Positions 29,063 through 38,205 of a DNA stretch of 64,000 nucleotides are shown here, in pieces (the stretch's first letter is position 1; each line of letters begins with the position of its first letter). The notes under the pieces were generated by a model. That model was given only the letters and a program-made list of their open reading frames with translations, was not told the origin of the DNA and searched no databases. This DNA is from Bradyrhizobium australiense (GTDB lineage Bacteria > Pseudomonadota > Alphaproteobacteria > Rhizobiales > Xanthobacteraceae): positions 62,001-126,000 of the forward strand of contig NZ_JAAVLX010000005.1 of the NCBI RefSeq assembly GCF_013114825.1. Direction: 5' to 3'. The position numbers and the translations under genes were made by a program.

Positions 29063-31651
29063 GTGCTGACCAGCATTGTTGTCTCGATTGTCAGAACCTG
29101 TACGCGGTTTGCCACTCTCGTTCTCATCGTCTCCCTGCTTCTGGCGGTCGGAGCGAGCTACTATGCCGCCCGGCATTTCGCGATCAACACCGACATCAAT
29201 ACGCTGATTTCGCCCGACCTCGATTGGCGCAAGCGCGACAATCAGTTCGAGCACGCCTTCGATCGCGAAAAACTGATCCTGGCCGTCGTCGAGGCCCCGA
29301 CCCCGGAACTCGCCAGTGCGGCTTCCAAGGCGCTGGCCACAAAGCTGTCCGGCGACACCAAACATTTCGAATCGGTGCAGCCGCTCGGTTCCGGCGAATT
29401 CTTCGAGAAGAACGGGCTGTTGTTCCTGCCGGTGGAAGAAGTCGGCAAGGTCGCCGGCCAGCTCGAAGCGGCGGCCCCCCTGATCGAGATCATGGCCGGC
29501 GATCCCTCGATCCGCGGCCTGACCGGCGCGCTGGAGACCGGGCTTGCCGGCGTTAAGCGCGGGCAGGTCAAGCTCGACAATACCGAGCGCCCGTTCAACC
29601 TGATCAGCCAGACGGTCGAGGACATCCTGAACAAGGGGACGGCGACCTTCTCCTGGCGCGAACTCGTCAGCGACAAGCCTTTGACCGATGCCGACCGACG
29701 CGCCTTCATCGAGTTCAAGCCGAAGCTCGACTACAACGCACTCGAGCCCGGCAAGGACGCGACCGACGCGATCCGGCAGGCCGCGACTGAGCTCAACTTC
29801 GCCAGCCAATACAACGCCCGCGTCCGGCTGACCGGCCCGGTTCCCATCGCCAACGAGGAATATTCAACCGTCCAGGACGGCGCGATCGTCAATGGCGTCG
29901 CAACGGTGCTCATCGTCCTCGTCATTCTCTGGATGGCGCTGCATTCGGGGAAGATCATCTTCGCAGTGTTCGTGAACCTGTTCATCGGCCTTGCCACCAC
30001 GACGGCCGTCGGCCTGATGATGGTTGGGTCGCTGAACCTGCTGTCGATCGCCTTTGCTGTGCTGTTCGTCGGCCTCGGCGTCGATTTCGGCATTCAATTC
30101 AGCGTCCGCTACCGTTCGGAGCGTTTCAAGAACGAGGATATGGCGCTGGCGCTGGAGAGCGCGGCCCGACGTTCCGCGGTGCCGCTGTCGCTCGCCGCGA
30201 TGGCCACCGCCGCCGGCTTCCTGTGCTTCCTGCCGACCGATTACAAGGGCATTTCCGAACTCGGCAAGATCGCCGGCGCCGGCATGCTGATCGCCTTTAT
30301 CTCGAGCATCACGGTACTGCCGGCAATGCTGAAGCTGCTCCACCCGCCCGGCGAAAACGAGCCGGTCGGCTACGCGTTTCTGGCGCCGGTGGACGAATTC
30401 CTCGAAAGGCACCGCGTCATCATTGTCGTCGGCACGCTGCTCCTCGTCGTGGCCGGCTTGCCGCTGCTCTATTTCATGAAGTTCGACTTCAACCCGATCA
30501 ACCTGCGCAATCCCAAGGCCGAATCGATCGCGACCTTCCTCGACCTGCGTAAGGATCCCAACACCGGCGCCAACGCCATCAACGTGCTGACCAATTCCGA
30601 AGCGGAAGCGAAGAAAATCGAGGCGCGGCTGGAAAAGTTGCCCGAAGTACTGCGCGTGATGTCGATCGACAGTTTCGTGCCTGAGGATCAGCCGGCCAAG
30701 CTCCAGTTGATCGCCAAGGCGGCCAAGGTGGTTGGCCCCGCGCTCAATCCCGACTCGGTCGATGCGGCGCCTACCGATGAGGAGAATGTCGAGGCGCTGA
30801 AGAGTTCGGTCGACAGCTTGCGCAGGACTGCCGGCGACGGCAAGGGCCCGGGCGCGGTTGCCTCGCGGAGGCTGGCGGATGCGCTGTCGAAGCTTGCCGG
30901 AAGCGATCAGGCGACGCGCGACAAGGCACAGAACATCTTCGTCGCCCCGCTCAAGATCGTGTTCGACCAGCTCAGGAACACGATACAGGCCGGTCCGGTC
31001 ACGCTGAAGACCCTGCCGCCGGAACTGTTGAATAGCTGGAAATCCAAGGACGGGCTGATTCGCGTCGAGGCGCTGCCGAAGGGCGATCCTAACGACAACG
31101 ACAATTTGCGCCGCTTTGCCGATGCGGTGCTGGTCGCCGAGCCGAACGCGATTGGCGGGCCGGTGTCGATCCTCAAATCCGGCGACACCATCGTGAAGGC
31201 GTTCATTCACGCCGGCATTTGGGCGCTGCTGGTGATCAGCCTATTGCTGTGGCTGACGCTGCGGCGGATCACCGACGTGCTGATGACGATGGTGCCGCTG
31301 TTAGTGGCGGGCGCGGTGACGCTGGAGCTCTGCGTCCTGATCGAACTGCCGCTCAACTTCGCCAATATCGTAGCATTGCCGCTACTGCTCGGCGTCGGCG
31401 TCGCCTTCAAGATCTACTACGTCACGGCGTGGCGCGAGGGCAGGACGAATCTGCTGCAGTCCAGCCTGACGCGCGCGATCTTTTTCTCTGCGCTGACGAC
31501 CGCGACCGCGTTCGGAAGCCTGTGGCTATCCAGTCATCCCGGCACCGCCAGCATGGGAAAACTGCTGGCGCTTTCCTTCGTGATCACGCTTGCCGCCGTG
31601 CTGTTGTTCCAGCCCGCGCTAATGGGCAAACCGCGCGATGTCGGGCAGTAG
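29063..31651 (+). CDS. hpnN: Hopanoid transporter HpnN (RND family)
   Basis: HpnN moves hopanoids from the inner toward the outer membrane. The 862-residue chain has a first helix (TLVLIVSLLLAVGASYYAA), a periplasmic loop, a five-helix block at about residues 270-420, a second large loop to about 710, and a final five-helix block. The conserved acidic residue of the fourth helix is in FVGLGVDFGIQF. DTDINTLISPDLDWR-type sequence after helix 1 is the familiar family entry (here INTDINTLISP). The start is GTG 29063. It lies between ispH and hpnO, and its last 33 bp overlap the convergent DUF2147 gene. Confidence 0.93.
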   Translation: MLTSIVVSIVRTCTRFATLVLIVSLLLAVGASYYAARHFAINTDINTLISPDLDWRKRDNQFEHAFDREKLILAVVEAPTPELASAASKALATKLSGDTKHFESVQPLGSGEFFEKNGLLFLPVEEVGKVAGQLEAAAPLIEIMAGDPSIRGLTGALETGLAGVKRGQVKLDNTERPFNLISQTVEDILNKGTATFSWRELVSDKPLTDADRRAFIEFKPKLDYNALEPGKDATDAIRQAATELNFASQYNARVRLTGPVPIANEEYSTVQDGAIVNGVATVLIVLVILWMALHSGKIIFAVFVNLFIGLATTTAVGLMMVGSLNLLSIAFAVLFVGLGVDFGIQFSVRYRSERFKNEDMALALESAARRSAVPLSLAAMATAAGFLCFLPTDYKGISELGKIAGAGMLIAFISSITVLPAMLKLLHPPGENEPVGYAFLAPVDEFLERHRVIIVVGTLLLVVAGLPLLYFMKFDFNPINLRNPKAESIATFLDLRKDPNTGANAINVLTNSEAEAKKIEARLEKLPEVLRVMSIDSFVPEDQPAKLQLIAKAAKVVGPALNPDSVDAAPTDEENVEALKSSVDSLRRTAGDGKGPGAVASRRLADALSKLAGSDQATRDKAQNIFVAPLKIVFDQLRNTIQAGPVTLKTLPPELLNSWKSKDGLIRVEALPKGDPNDNDNLRRFADAVLVAEPNAIGGPVSILKSGDTIVKAFIHAGIWALLVISLLLWLTLRRITDVLMTMVPLLVAGAVTLELCVLIELPLNFANIVALPLLLGVGVAFKIYYVTAWREGRTNLLQSSLTRAIFFSALTTATAFGSLWLSSHPGTASMGKLLALSFVITLAAVLLFQPALMGKPRDVGQ

Positions 31652-32275
31652 GCAGATATCGCCGATATCAGCGGGCTGGCCGGCCGTCTGCTTCTGAGCG
31701 GGTGCGGCTTTTGGCGCGGGCGCAGGATTTACCGCACCCGTGGTCTTCGGCGACGCCGGTGCCGGAGCTGCAGACTTGGGCGGCGCACCGGCTGGTCCCT
31801 TCGGTGCGCCCTTGGCCATGCTGTTGCTCGGGCTTGAGGGGATTGGCGGTCCAACACGGGTCCAGGTCTCGCCGCCGCACAGGAAGCCGAGCACGCAGCC
31901 CTGAATCTCGAGTTGGTCGGTCCCAAGCGGCTTGATCGTCGAGCTGTAGTTTTGTCCGTCCTTGGCGTTATAAACTTCACCTTCCCACGCATCGACGCCG
32001 GGTTTCTTCTTCATGTCGATCAGGATCGGCATGCCCAAGGTCGGCCGGCTCTGCTTGGCGACATCCGGATTGTTCTTGTCCTTGCCGCCCGGCGTCTTTT
32101 CCCAGGAAACGACGCCCCACATGTTACCGTTGCATTGGGCCACGCGAATGTTGGCCACGCCATCGGCCACTTTCCAGTCACCCGTGGGATCTGCGGCCAG
32201 CGCCGCATGAGCTGTGGCTAAAAAGATTCCCGAATAAACTATTGTGCGCGCGATGGTTCTTGGGCAGTGCAACAT
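31619..32275 (-). CDS. DUF2147 secreted protein with Pro/Ala-rich tail (218 aa)
   Basis: A signal peptide (hydrophobic run ending GIFLATAHAALA) precedes a DUF2147 domain. Its marks are DPTGDWKVADG, then the cysteine in RVAQCNGNMWG, DMKKKPG and WEGEVYNAKDGQNY, with a second cysteine pair in LEIQGCVLGFLCGGETW. The C-terminal third is an Ala/Pro/Lys-rich linker-like tail ending in a short stretch with one cysteine. Such domains are small periplasmic beta-barrels of unknown role. The 3' end overlaps hpnN by 33 bp in convergent orientation. It sits between hpnN and hpnO but faces the other way, and divergence from hpnO leaves about 100 bp for both promoters. Confidence 0.85.
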   Translation of the reverse strand: MLHCPRTIARTIVYSGIFLATAHAALAADPTGDWKVADGVANIRVAQCNGNMWGVVSWEKTPGGKDKNNPDVAKQSRPTLGMPILIDMKKKPGVDAWEGEVYNAKDGQNYSSTIKPLGTDQLEIQGCVLGFLCGGETWTRVGPPIPSSPSNSMAKGAPKGPAGAPPKSAAPAPASPKTTGAVNPAPAPKAAPAQKQTAGQPADIGDICLLPDIARFAH

Positions 32276-32377
32276 GGTCCAAACCTGTGTTTAAGTAGAT
32301 GATCCAAAGCGGGGGTCAAAACGCCGCATTGAGCGTTTTCAGTTGACGAAACGGCCATCAACCGACGTATGTAGCCA

Positions 32378-33769
32378 ATGCCAGATTCATATCTAGACGT
32401 TTCCGGGCTGTTTGTAGAGCGGCAGGCGCAGCGCAGTTCCATGCATGCGCGCCATCTGAACGAGCAGCTCGTCCGGGTGCTGAAGACCATCGGCTACGAT
32501 GTGGGCTTTCAGAAGGGTCAAGGTCAATACCTGTTCGATCGCGACGGGGCCCGCTATCTCGATCTACTCAGCGGATTTGGCGTTTTTGCGATTGGCCGCA
32601 ATCATCCGGCGCTGCGTCAGGCACTGAAAAGCGTGCTTGACAGCGATTTTCCTAATCTGGTGCAACTCGACGTCTCTACGCTTGCGGGTGTACTGGCGGA
32701 ACGCCTGCTCGAACATGTTCCATATCTGGACAAGGTGTTCTTTGCCAATTCCGGCGCCGAGACCGTTGAGGCCGCGATCAAGTTCGCGCGTGGTGCGACC
32801 GGCCGCCCCGGCATCGTCTCCTGCTCGCATTCCTTCCACGGCCTGTCCTACGGCGCGCTGTCGCTGATGGACGATGCGAATTTCCGAAGTGGATTCGAGC
32901 CGCTGCTGCCGGGATGCACGCAGATTCCTTTCAACGATCTCGCCGCGCTCGAGCAGGCATTGTCCTCGCGCCAGGTTGCGGCCTTCATCGTCGAGCCGAT
33001 TCAGGGCAAGGGCGTCAATATGCCCACCGATGAATTTTTGCCGGGCGCTGCCGCGCTGTGCAAAAAATACGGCACGATCTTCATCGCCGACGAAATCCAG
33101 ACCGGCATCGGCCGTACCGGAAAATTCCTCGCGGTCGAGCACTGGAATGTCGAGCCCGACATGGTGCTCGTGGCAAAGGCGTTGTCGGGCGGTCACGTGC
33201 CAGTCGGCGCGCTGCTGACCCGCAAGTCCATCTTCGACAAGATCTTCAGTCAGATGGACCGCGCTGTCGTGCACGGCTCGACTTTTTCGAAGAACGATCT
33301 GGCGATGGCTGCCGGCATCGCAACGCTTGACGTGATCAAGCAGGAAAAGCTGGTCGAGCAGGCCGCCAAGCGCGGCGCCGAGCTTCGCCTTGCGCTGACC
33401 CGCATGGTGCCCGGCTATGAATTGCTGAAGGAAGTGCGGGGCAAGGGGTTGATGATTGGCATCGAGTTCGGTCCGCCGAAATCGCTGAAGCTGAAGGCTT
33501 CCTGGAATCTGCTGGAGACCGCGAACAAAGGCCTGTTCTGCCAGCTCATCACCGTGCCGCTGTTCAAGGACCACAAGATCCTGACGCAAGTGTCCGGCCA
33601 CGGCAGCCACACCATCAAGCTGCTGCCGCCGCTGGTGATCACGGAAGAAGATTGCACCTGGATCGAAAAATCGTTCGACGACGTGATTGCCGCGAGCCAC
33701 AAGGTGCCCGGGGCGATCTGGTCACTCGGCAAGACGCTGGTCGACAACGCGGTCAGGAAGTCGGCTTAA
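32378..33769 (+). CDS. hpnO: Hopanoid aminotransferase HpnO
   Basis: A class III PLP-dependent aminotransferase that converts the formyl/ribosyl hopane side chain to aminobacteriohopanetriol. The PLP lysine is Lys267 (LVAKALSGGHVPVG), preceded by the PLP-binding aspartate in FIADEIQTGIGRTG. The phosphate-binding region is FANSGAETVEAAIKFAR. At 463 residues it has the length of HpnO; the AspAT-family ornithine aminotransferases are the nearest alternative, but the hpn context decides. ATG 32378 is used. The gene is followed by a dispersed palindromic repeat. Confidence 0.9.
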   Translation: MPDSYLDVSGLFVERQAQRSSMHARHLNEQLVRVLKTIGYDVGFQKGQGQYLFDRDGARYLDLLSGFGVFAIGRNHPALRQALKSVLDSDFPNLVQLDVSTLAGVLAERLLEHVPYLDKVFFANSGAETVEAAIKFARGATGRPGIVSCSHSFHGLSYGALSLMDDANFRSGFEPLLPGCTQIPFNDLAALEQALSSRQVAAFIVEPIQGKGVNMPTDEFLPGAAALCKKYGTIFIADEIQTGIGRTGKFLAVEHWNVEPDMVLVAKALSGGHVPVGALLTRKSIFDKIFSQMDRAVVHGSTFSKNDLAMAAGIATLDVIKQEKLVEQAAKRGAELRLALTRMVPGYELLKEVRGKGLMIGIEFGPPKSLKLKASWNLLETANKGLFCQLITVPLFKDHKILTQVSGHGSHTIKLLPPLVITEEDCTWIEKSFDDVIAASHKVPGAIWSLGKTLVDNAVRKSA

Positions 33770-33781
33770 CCGGGGTGCTCC

Positions 33782-33869
33782 GTAGGGCGAATTAGCGAAG
33801 CGTAATCCGCCGCCAGTATCATCGCTCGACGAGTATCGGCGGATTACGCCTTCGGCTAATCCGCCCTAC
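33782..33869. repeat. Dispersed inverted repeat with GTAGGGCG ends
   Basis: Left arm at about 33782-33812 (GTAGGGCGAATTAGCGAAGC...) and right arm at 33838-33869 (...GGCTAATCCGCCCTAC) are imperfect inverted copies around a 25-base centre. Sequences of the type 'TAGGGCGGATTAGC...AATCCGCC' are common intergenic repeats in Bradyrhizobium (general knowledge). It may act as a terminator for hpnO. Confidence 0.7.
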
Positions 33870-33906
33870 ATCGACTAGATCGACGCACGGAGTTCTGGAG
33901 GCGAGC

Positions 33907-34314
33907 ATGAGCAACATCACCGGTGGCTGTCACTGTGGCGCCATCCGTTACGAGATCGCGGGGAAACCGATCGTTCATGCGTTGTGCCATTGTGCAGATT
34001 GCCGCCGTCATGCCGGCGCGCCGATGGTCGGCTGGACGATGTACCCGGAAGACGCGCTCAAGGTGACGAAGGGGACGCCCAAAGTCTACGAATCATCGGA
34101 ACATGGCCGGCGACAGTTTTGCGCGAACTGTGGCACTGGTCTCTTCTACACCAATACCAACGTGCTGCCCGGGATCATCGATATCCAGAGCGCGACCTAC
34201 GATGATCCCGACGCGGTGACGGCCATGATGCATATCCAGGTCGCAGAGCGCCTTCGCTGGATGGAGCGCGCGCACGAACTGCCCACCTTCGATCGCTATC
34301 CGCCGCCGCCATAG
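33907..34314 (+). CDS. GFA-family (CENP-V/GFA domain) zinc protein (135 aa)
   Basis: A small zinc-binding protein of the glutathione-dependent formaldehyde-activating fold. The metal-ligand cysteines are in GGCHCGAIRYE, ALCHCADCRRH and QFCANCGTGLFY, an intact set. Most members are not true Gfa enzymes, so a catalytic role is unproven. ATG 33907 follows GGAGGCGAGC. No glutathione-linked or C1 genes are adjacent. It is followed by a stem-loop terminator. Confidence 0.88.
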   Translation: MSNITGGCHCGAIRYEIAGKPIVHALCHCADCRRHAGAPMVGWTMYPEDALKVTKGTPKVYESSEHGRRQFCANCGTGLFYTNTNVLPGIIDIQSATYDDPDAVTAMMHIQVAERLRWMERAHELPTFDRYPPPP

Positions 34315-34344
34315 CGGCCGCGGCAAGCCGGTCTTCCCTGCAAC

Positions 34345-34373
34345 AAAAAAGCTCCGGACGTATCCGGGGCTTT
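34345..34373. terminator. Stem-loop terminator between convergent genes
   Basis: AAAAAGCTCCGGA and TCCGGGGCTTTT form a GC-rich stem with A-rich and T-rich ends. It lies between the GFA gene and the minus-strand fumarylacetoacetase-family gene. Confidence 0.8.
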
Positions 34374-34396
34374 TGGTTATCGAAAATATCGTCGGC

Positions 34397-35098
34397 CTAT
34401 TCCGGCTTGCCGATATTCACCTTCAGCGTGCCGACGCCGTCGACGCCGCACTCGATCTTGTCGCCGGGATTGAGCTGCGAGACGCCGGCCGGCGTGCCGG
34501 TCATGATGATGTCGCCGGCGGCGAGTTTCACCTGCTGCGAGAGCTGCCAGATGATTTCGGGCACGCTCCAGATCAGTTCGGTAAGATCGCCTTTCTGCGT
34601 TTCCTTGCCATTGACCGTCAGCCAGATCTTGCCCTTGGCGGGATGGCCGATCTTCGACGCCGGCTGGATCGTCGAGCAGGGCGCGGAATAGTCGAAGGAT
34701 TTTCCGACTTCCCACGGCCGTTCCTTCTTGCGCGAGGCGATCTGCAGGTCGCGACGGGTGAGGTCGATGCCGACGGCGTAGCCGTAGACATGGTCGAGCG
34801 CCTTATCAGCCGGAATGTTGAGGCCACCGCTCTTCATCGCGACGATCAGTTCGACTTCGTGATGCAGGTCCTTGGTCAGCGGCGGATAGGGAATCGTGGC
34901 GCCGTCGGGCACCAGCATGTCGGCGTGCTTAGCGAAGAAGAACGGCGGCGCGCGCTCGTCATTGCCCATCTCGCGGATGTGCTCCAGATAGTTGCGCCCG
35001 ACGCACCAGATGCGGCGGACCGGATAGGAGCCGGTCTCGCCGACAACGGGAAGCGCGGGCTGCGGGGCTGCTGATATGACGTAGGAGGCTGCGGTCAT
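34397..35098 (-). CDS. Fumarylacetoacetate hydrolase-family protein (233 aa)
   Basis: A metal-dependent hydrolase or decarboxylase of the FAH superfamily, acting on beta-diketo or oxaloacetate-like acids. The family core is visible as ICVGRNYLEHIREMG (read VGRNYLEHIREMG), FAKHADMLVPDG, HHEVELIVAM with metal-ligand glutamates, and IIMTGTPAGVSQLNPGD near the end. At 233 residues it is the short, single-domain form, like fumarylpyruvate hydrolases. The start is ATG 35098. It follows the ABC transporter gene's minus strand by about 40 bp, so the two may be co-transcribed without obvious metabolic link. Confidence 0.88.
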   Translation of the reverse strand: MTAASYVISAAPQPALPVVGETGSYPVRRIWCVGRNYLEHIREMGNDERAPPFFFAKHADMLVPDGATIPYPPLTKDLHHEVELIVAMKSGGLNIPADKALDHVYGYAVGIDLTRRDLQIASRKKERPWEVGKSFDYSAPCSTIQPASKIGHPAKGKIWLTVNGKETQKGDLTELIWSVPEIIWQLSQQVKLAAGDIIMTGTPAGVSQLNPGDKIECGVDGVGTLKVNIGKPE

Positions 35099-35139
35099 GA
35101 AAAGGGTCTCGGGTTACGGTGGAAATCCGGCGGTAGCTT

Positions 35140-36960
35140 TTACGCGGTTGCGCTGACCGGCGCCAGACTGGGCGGACCGGCTTCGCGCTGCTGCAGACGG
35201 AAGAAGGAGGCATAGCGCCCGCCGCGCCGCAGCAAATCGTCATGCTGGCCACGCTCGACAATCTCGCCGGCCTCGACCACGAGGATGGCATCCGCATGCA
35301 TGATGGTGTGCAGGCGATGGGCGATCACGATGGTGGTGCGGTTCTGGCAGAGATGCTCGATCGCCTCCTGCACCGCCTTTTCGGATTCCGAATCCAGCGC
35401 GGCGGTAGCCTCATCCAGCAGGATGATCGGTGCATTCTTGATCAGCGCCCGGGCGACTGCGATGCGCTGGCGTTGGCCGCCAGAGAGCTGCGTGCCGTGC
35501 TCGCCGACGGGCGTGTCGTAGCCGAGTGGAAAGCCCATGATGAAATCGTGAGCGCAGGCCGCCTTCGCGGCCGCCACGATCTCGTCCTGGCTGGCGCCTT
35601 CCTTGCCGAAGGCGATGTTGGCGCCGATGGTATCGCGGAACAGGTAAACGTCCTGCCCGACATAGCCGGTCTGCCGCCGCAGCGATTGCCGCGACACGCT
35701 CGAGATATCCTGGCCGTCGATCAGGATTTCGCCGCCGTCCACTTCATAAAGCCGCAGCAGCAGGGCCAGCACGGTGGACTTGCCGCCGCCGGAGGGACCG
35801 ACCAAAGCGGTGGTCTTGCCGGGTTCGGCAACGAAGCTCACGCGTCGTAGCACTGGCTCGTTTGACCGGTAGGAGAAAGTGACGTCGCGAAATTCGACGC
35901 GTGCATCGGAGAGTTTCAGCGCCGGCTTGTCGTTGTCGGGCGGCTCGCTCGCCGGGCTATCGACGATCTCCAGAAGCATCCTGGCGCCGACGAGCTTGCT
36001 GTTGAGGTCGATGTTGAGTCGCGACAGCCGCTTGGCGGGTTCGGTCGCCAGCAAAAACGCGGTCATGAAGGAAAAGAACTGGCCCGGTGTGGCGCCGAGC
36101 GCCACCACGCTGTAGCCGCCATAGAGCAGACAACCGGCCACCGCAAAACCGCCGAGCATCTCCATCAGCGGATTGGCGCGGTTGGATACCCGCGCCATCT
36201 TGTTTGAGTTGCGCTCGACGATCGCGATGTTCTCGTCGATCTGCCGCTGCATGGTTTGTTCCAGCGTGAAGGCCTTCACCGTGCGGATTCCCTGCAGCGA
36301 CTCCTGCATCGTCTCCATGATGTCGGCGCTGCCGGTGAACTGGTTGTGTGCGAGGCCCTTGATGCGCTTCACCAGCTTGCGCAGGAACAGCATCGCCGGC
36401 GGCACCACCAGAAGGCCGATCAGCGACAGGATGGGATCCTGCGCGACCATCACGGCGATCAGCGAAATCAGCAACAGCACGTCGCGTCCGACCGCGTTGA
36501 TCAGAAGCTCCATCACCTCGGTAATCGAGCGCGCGCCCGATGTCAGCCGCGCCAGGAATTCGGACGAATGCCGCTCGGAATAGAATCCGATGCTTTCGTT
36601 CATCAGCTTGCTGAACAGCCGCCGTTGGTTGTTGGCGAGGATGGCGTTGCCGATCTTCGACAGGATCACGGAATGGCCGTAGGTCGCCACTCCCTTGATG
36701 AACAGCAGGATCACCGTGACGCCCGACAGCAGCGCGATGCCGAGCACGTTCTTATCGACATAGGCCTGGTTGATCACCTGGCCCAGGATGTAGGCTGAAC
36801 CGGCGGTAGCTCCAGCCGCGAGACCCATCAGCGCGAACGCCAGCAAATAGCGCCGCCAGTAGACGACCCCCTGTTCCATGACCAGGCGGCGAATCAGGAT
36901 CGCCGCGCCATAGGGATCGTCGGTGATTTTTCTTGTCGGTTTGTTTGAAAGTTCGGCCAT
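35140..36960 (-). CDS. MsbA-like ABC exporter, fused permease and ATPase (606 aa)
   Basis: A half-transporter exporter that works as a homodimer. Six membrane helices fill about residues 35-330 (for example ALMGLAAGATAGSAYILGQ and the segment LISLIAVMVAQDPILSLIGLL). The nucleotide-binding domain follows, with Walker A VGPSGGGKST near 388, signature LSGGQRQRIAVARAL near 490, Walker B IILLDEATAALD near 515 and the switch histidine in VIAHRLHT. Family and closeness to LPS genes suggest lipid A-core flipping, but generic lipid or drug exporters look the same. ATG 36960 is well placed. It is on the minus strand between galE and a FAH-family gene. Confidence 0.85.
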   Translation of the reverse strand: MAELSNKPTRKITDDPYGAAILIRRLVMEQGVVYWRRYLLAFALMGLAAGATAGSAYILGQVINQAYVDKNVLGIALLSGVTVILLFIKGVATYGHSVILSKIGNAILANNQRRLFSKLMNESIGFYSERHSSEFLARLTSGARSITEVMELLINAVGRDVLLLISLIAVMVAQDPILSLIGLLVVPPAMLFLRKLVKRIKGLAHNQFTGSADIMETMQESLQGIRTVKAFTLEQTMQRQIDENIAIVERNSNKMARVSNRANPLMEMLGGFAVAGCLLYGGYSVVALGATPGQFFSFMTAFLLATEPAKRLSRLNIDLNSKLVGARMLLEIVDSPASEPPDNDKPALKLSDARVEFRDVTFSYRSNEPVLRRVSFVAEPGKTTALVGPSGGGKSTVLALLLRLYEVDGGEILIDGQDISSVSRQSLRRQTGYVGQDVYLFRDTIGANIAFGKEGASQDEIVAAAKAACAHDFIMGFPLGYDTPVGEHGTQLSGGQRQRIAVARALIKNAPIILLDEATAALDSESEKAVQEAIEHLCQNRTTIVIAHRLHTIMHADAILVVEAGEIVERGQHDDLLRRGGRYASFFRLQQREAGPPSLAPVSATA

Positions 36961-37064
36961 CCGCGTTCCATTGACGGCGCCTGGATAGCCCGGCGCGTCA
37001 GGGCTGCTGCGATGCCTCCTTGCCTGCTTAGAGGGGCTTTTTCAAGCCAAATAAGCGCTTGATT

Positions 37065-38078
37065 TCAGGCCGATTCCGCGCGCTGCGGAAGGCCGCCGCG
37101 CTCGCTGAACAGTTTCTTTTCCCAGGTCAGCGCGTGGCCGGCAATGGTTTCAAGATTATCGTATTGCGGCGTCCAGTCCAGCACGGAGCGGATGCGGCTG
37201 GTATCGGCGACCATGGTCATGATATCGCCGGGACGGCGCGACGCATATTGAACCGCGAAATTGCGCATGGAAACGCGCCGCACGGCCTCGATCGTTTCGA
37301 GCACCGAGTAGCCGCGGCCGTAGCCGCAGTTCAGTGTGATCGGACTTCCACCGCCGCGCAGGTATGACACCGCGGCGTGATGGGCCTGCGCGAGATCGCT
37401 GACATGGATGAAGTCGCGGATACAGCTTCCATCCGGCGTCGGATAGTCGGTTCCGTACACTTCGACCTTGGCGCGCTGTCCGGTGGCGGCCTCTACCGCG
37501 ATCTTGAGCAGATGCGTCGCGCCGATGGTTGAGAGGCCGCAGCGGCCGTTCGGATCGGCGCCGGCGACGTTGAAATAGCGCAACACGACGTACTTCATGT
37601 CGTGTGCACTGGCAGTGTCATGCAGCATGATTTCGGTCATCAGCTTGGAGGAGCCGTAAGGCGACATCGGCCGCGTCGGCGCATGTTCCGGCACCGGCAC
37701 CTGGTCGGGATTGCCGTAGACGGCAGCCGTTGACGAAAAGATGAAGCGGCTGACGCCGCCCTTGACCGCTGAATTCAAGAGGCTTCGGGTCGCCATGGTG
37801 TTGTTGCGGTAGTAGCCGAGCGGATCGCGCATCGAATCCGGCACCACAACGGAGCCTGCGAAATGAATGATGCTCTCGACGCGGTGCTGGGCGATCACGC
37901 TCTCAATGAGGTTTTCGTCGCCGGCGTCGCCGATAAACAGCGGCACGGAGCGGGGCAGCGAGGAGGAAAATCCGGTGGACAGGTTGTCGATCACGACGAC
38001 GTTTTCGCCGGCATCCACCAGCGCATGAACCGTATGGCTTCCGATATAGCCGGCGCCACCGGTGACGAGCACGGTCAT
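37065..38078 (-). CDS. galE: UDP-glucose 4-epimerase GalE
   Basis: An extended short-chain dehydrogenase that interconverts UDP-glucose and UDP-galactose. NAD binding is by VTGGAGYIGSHTVHAL. The active site is Ser in FSSTAAVYG and the Tyr-x3-Lys pair in YGSSKLMTE. DYPTPDGSCIRDFIHV and the C-terminal YASRRPGDI are GalE-specific. At 337 residues it is full length. A good ribosome site (GAGGTGG) lies 5 bp upstream of ATG 38078. It supplies galactose residues, probably for the LPS genes that follow on the other strand. Confidence 0.93.
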   Translation of the reverse strand: MTVLVTGGAGYIGSHTVHALVDAGENVVVIDNLSTGFSSSLPRSVPLFIGDAGDENLIESVIAQHRVESIIHFAGSVVVPDSMRDPLGYYRNNTMATRSLLNSAVKGGVSRFIFSSTAAVYGNPDQVPVPEHAPTRPMSPYGSSKLMTEIMLHDTASAHDMKYVVLRYFNVAGADPNGRCGLSTIGATHLLKIAVEAATGQRAKVEVYGTDYPTPDGSCIRDFIHVSDLAQAHHAAVSYLRGGGSPITLNCGYGRGYSVLETIEAVRRVSMRNFAVQYASRRPGDIMTMVADTSRIRSVLDWTPQYDNLETIAGHALTWEKKLFSERGGLPQRAESA

Positions 38079-38205
38079 AGGCCACCTCTTCCGATTTGTT
38101 GGGGGCGATGCTAGCCGGGCTGCGGTGAAGAGTGGGTTTCGGCGCTAGCGAACTGGCCACTATGCTTAATGTTGCGTATAGGAACTGGCCGAAACGGAGC
38201 CGGAC

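Noticed and set aside
29864..31210. 448-residue open frame on minus inside hpnN
   Set aside because: Same reason: antisense to HpnN membrane segments, no domain signal.
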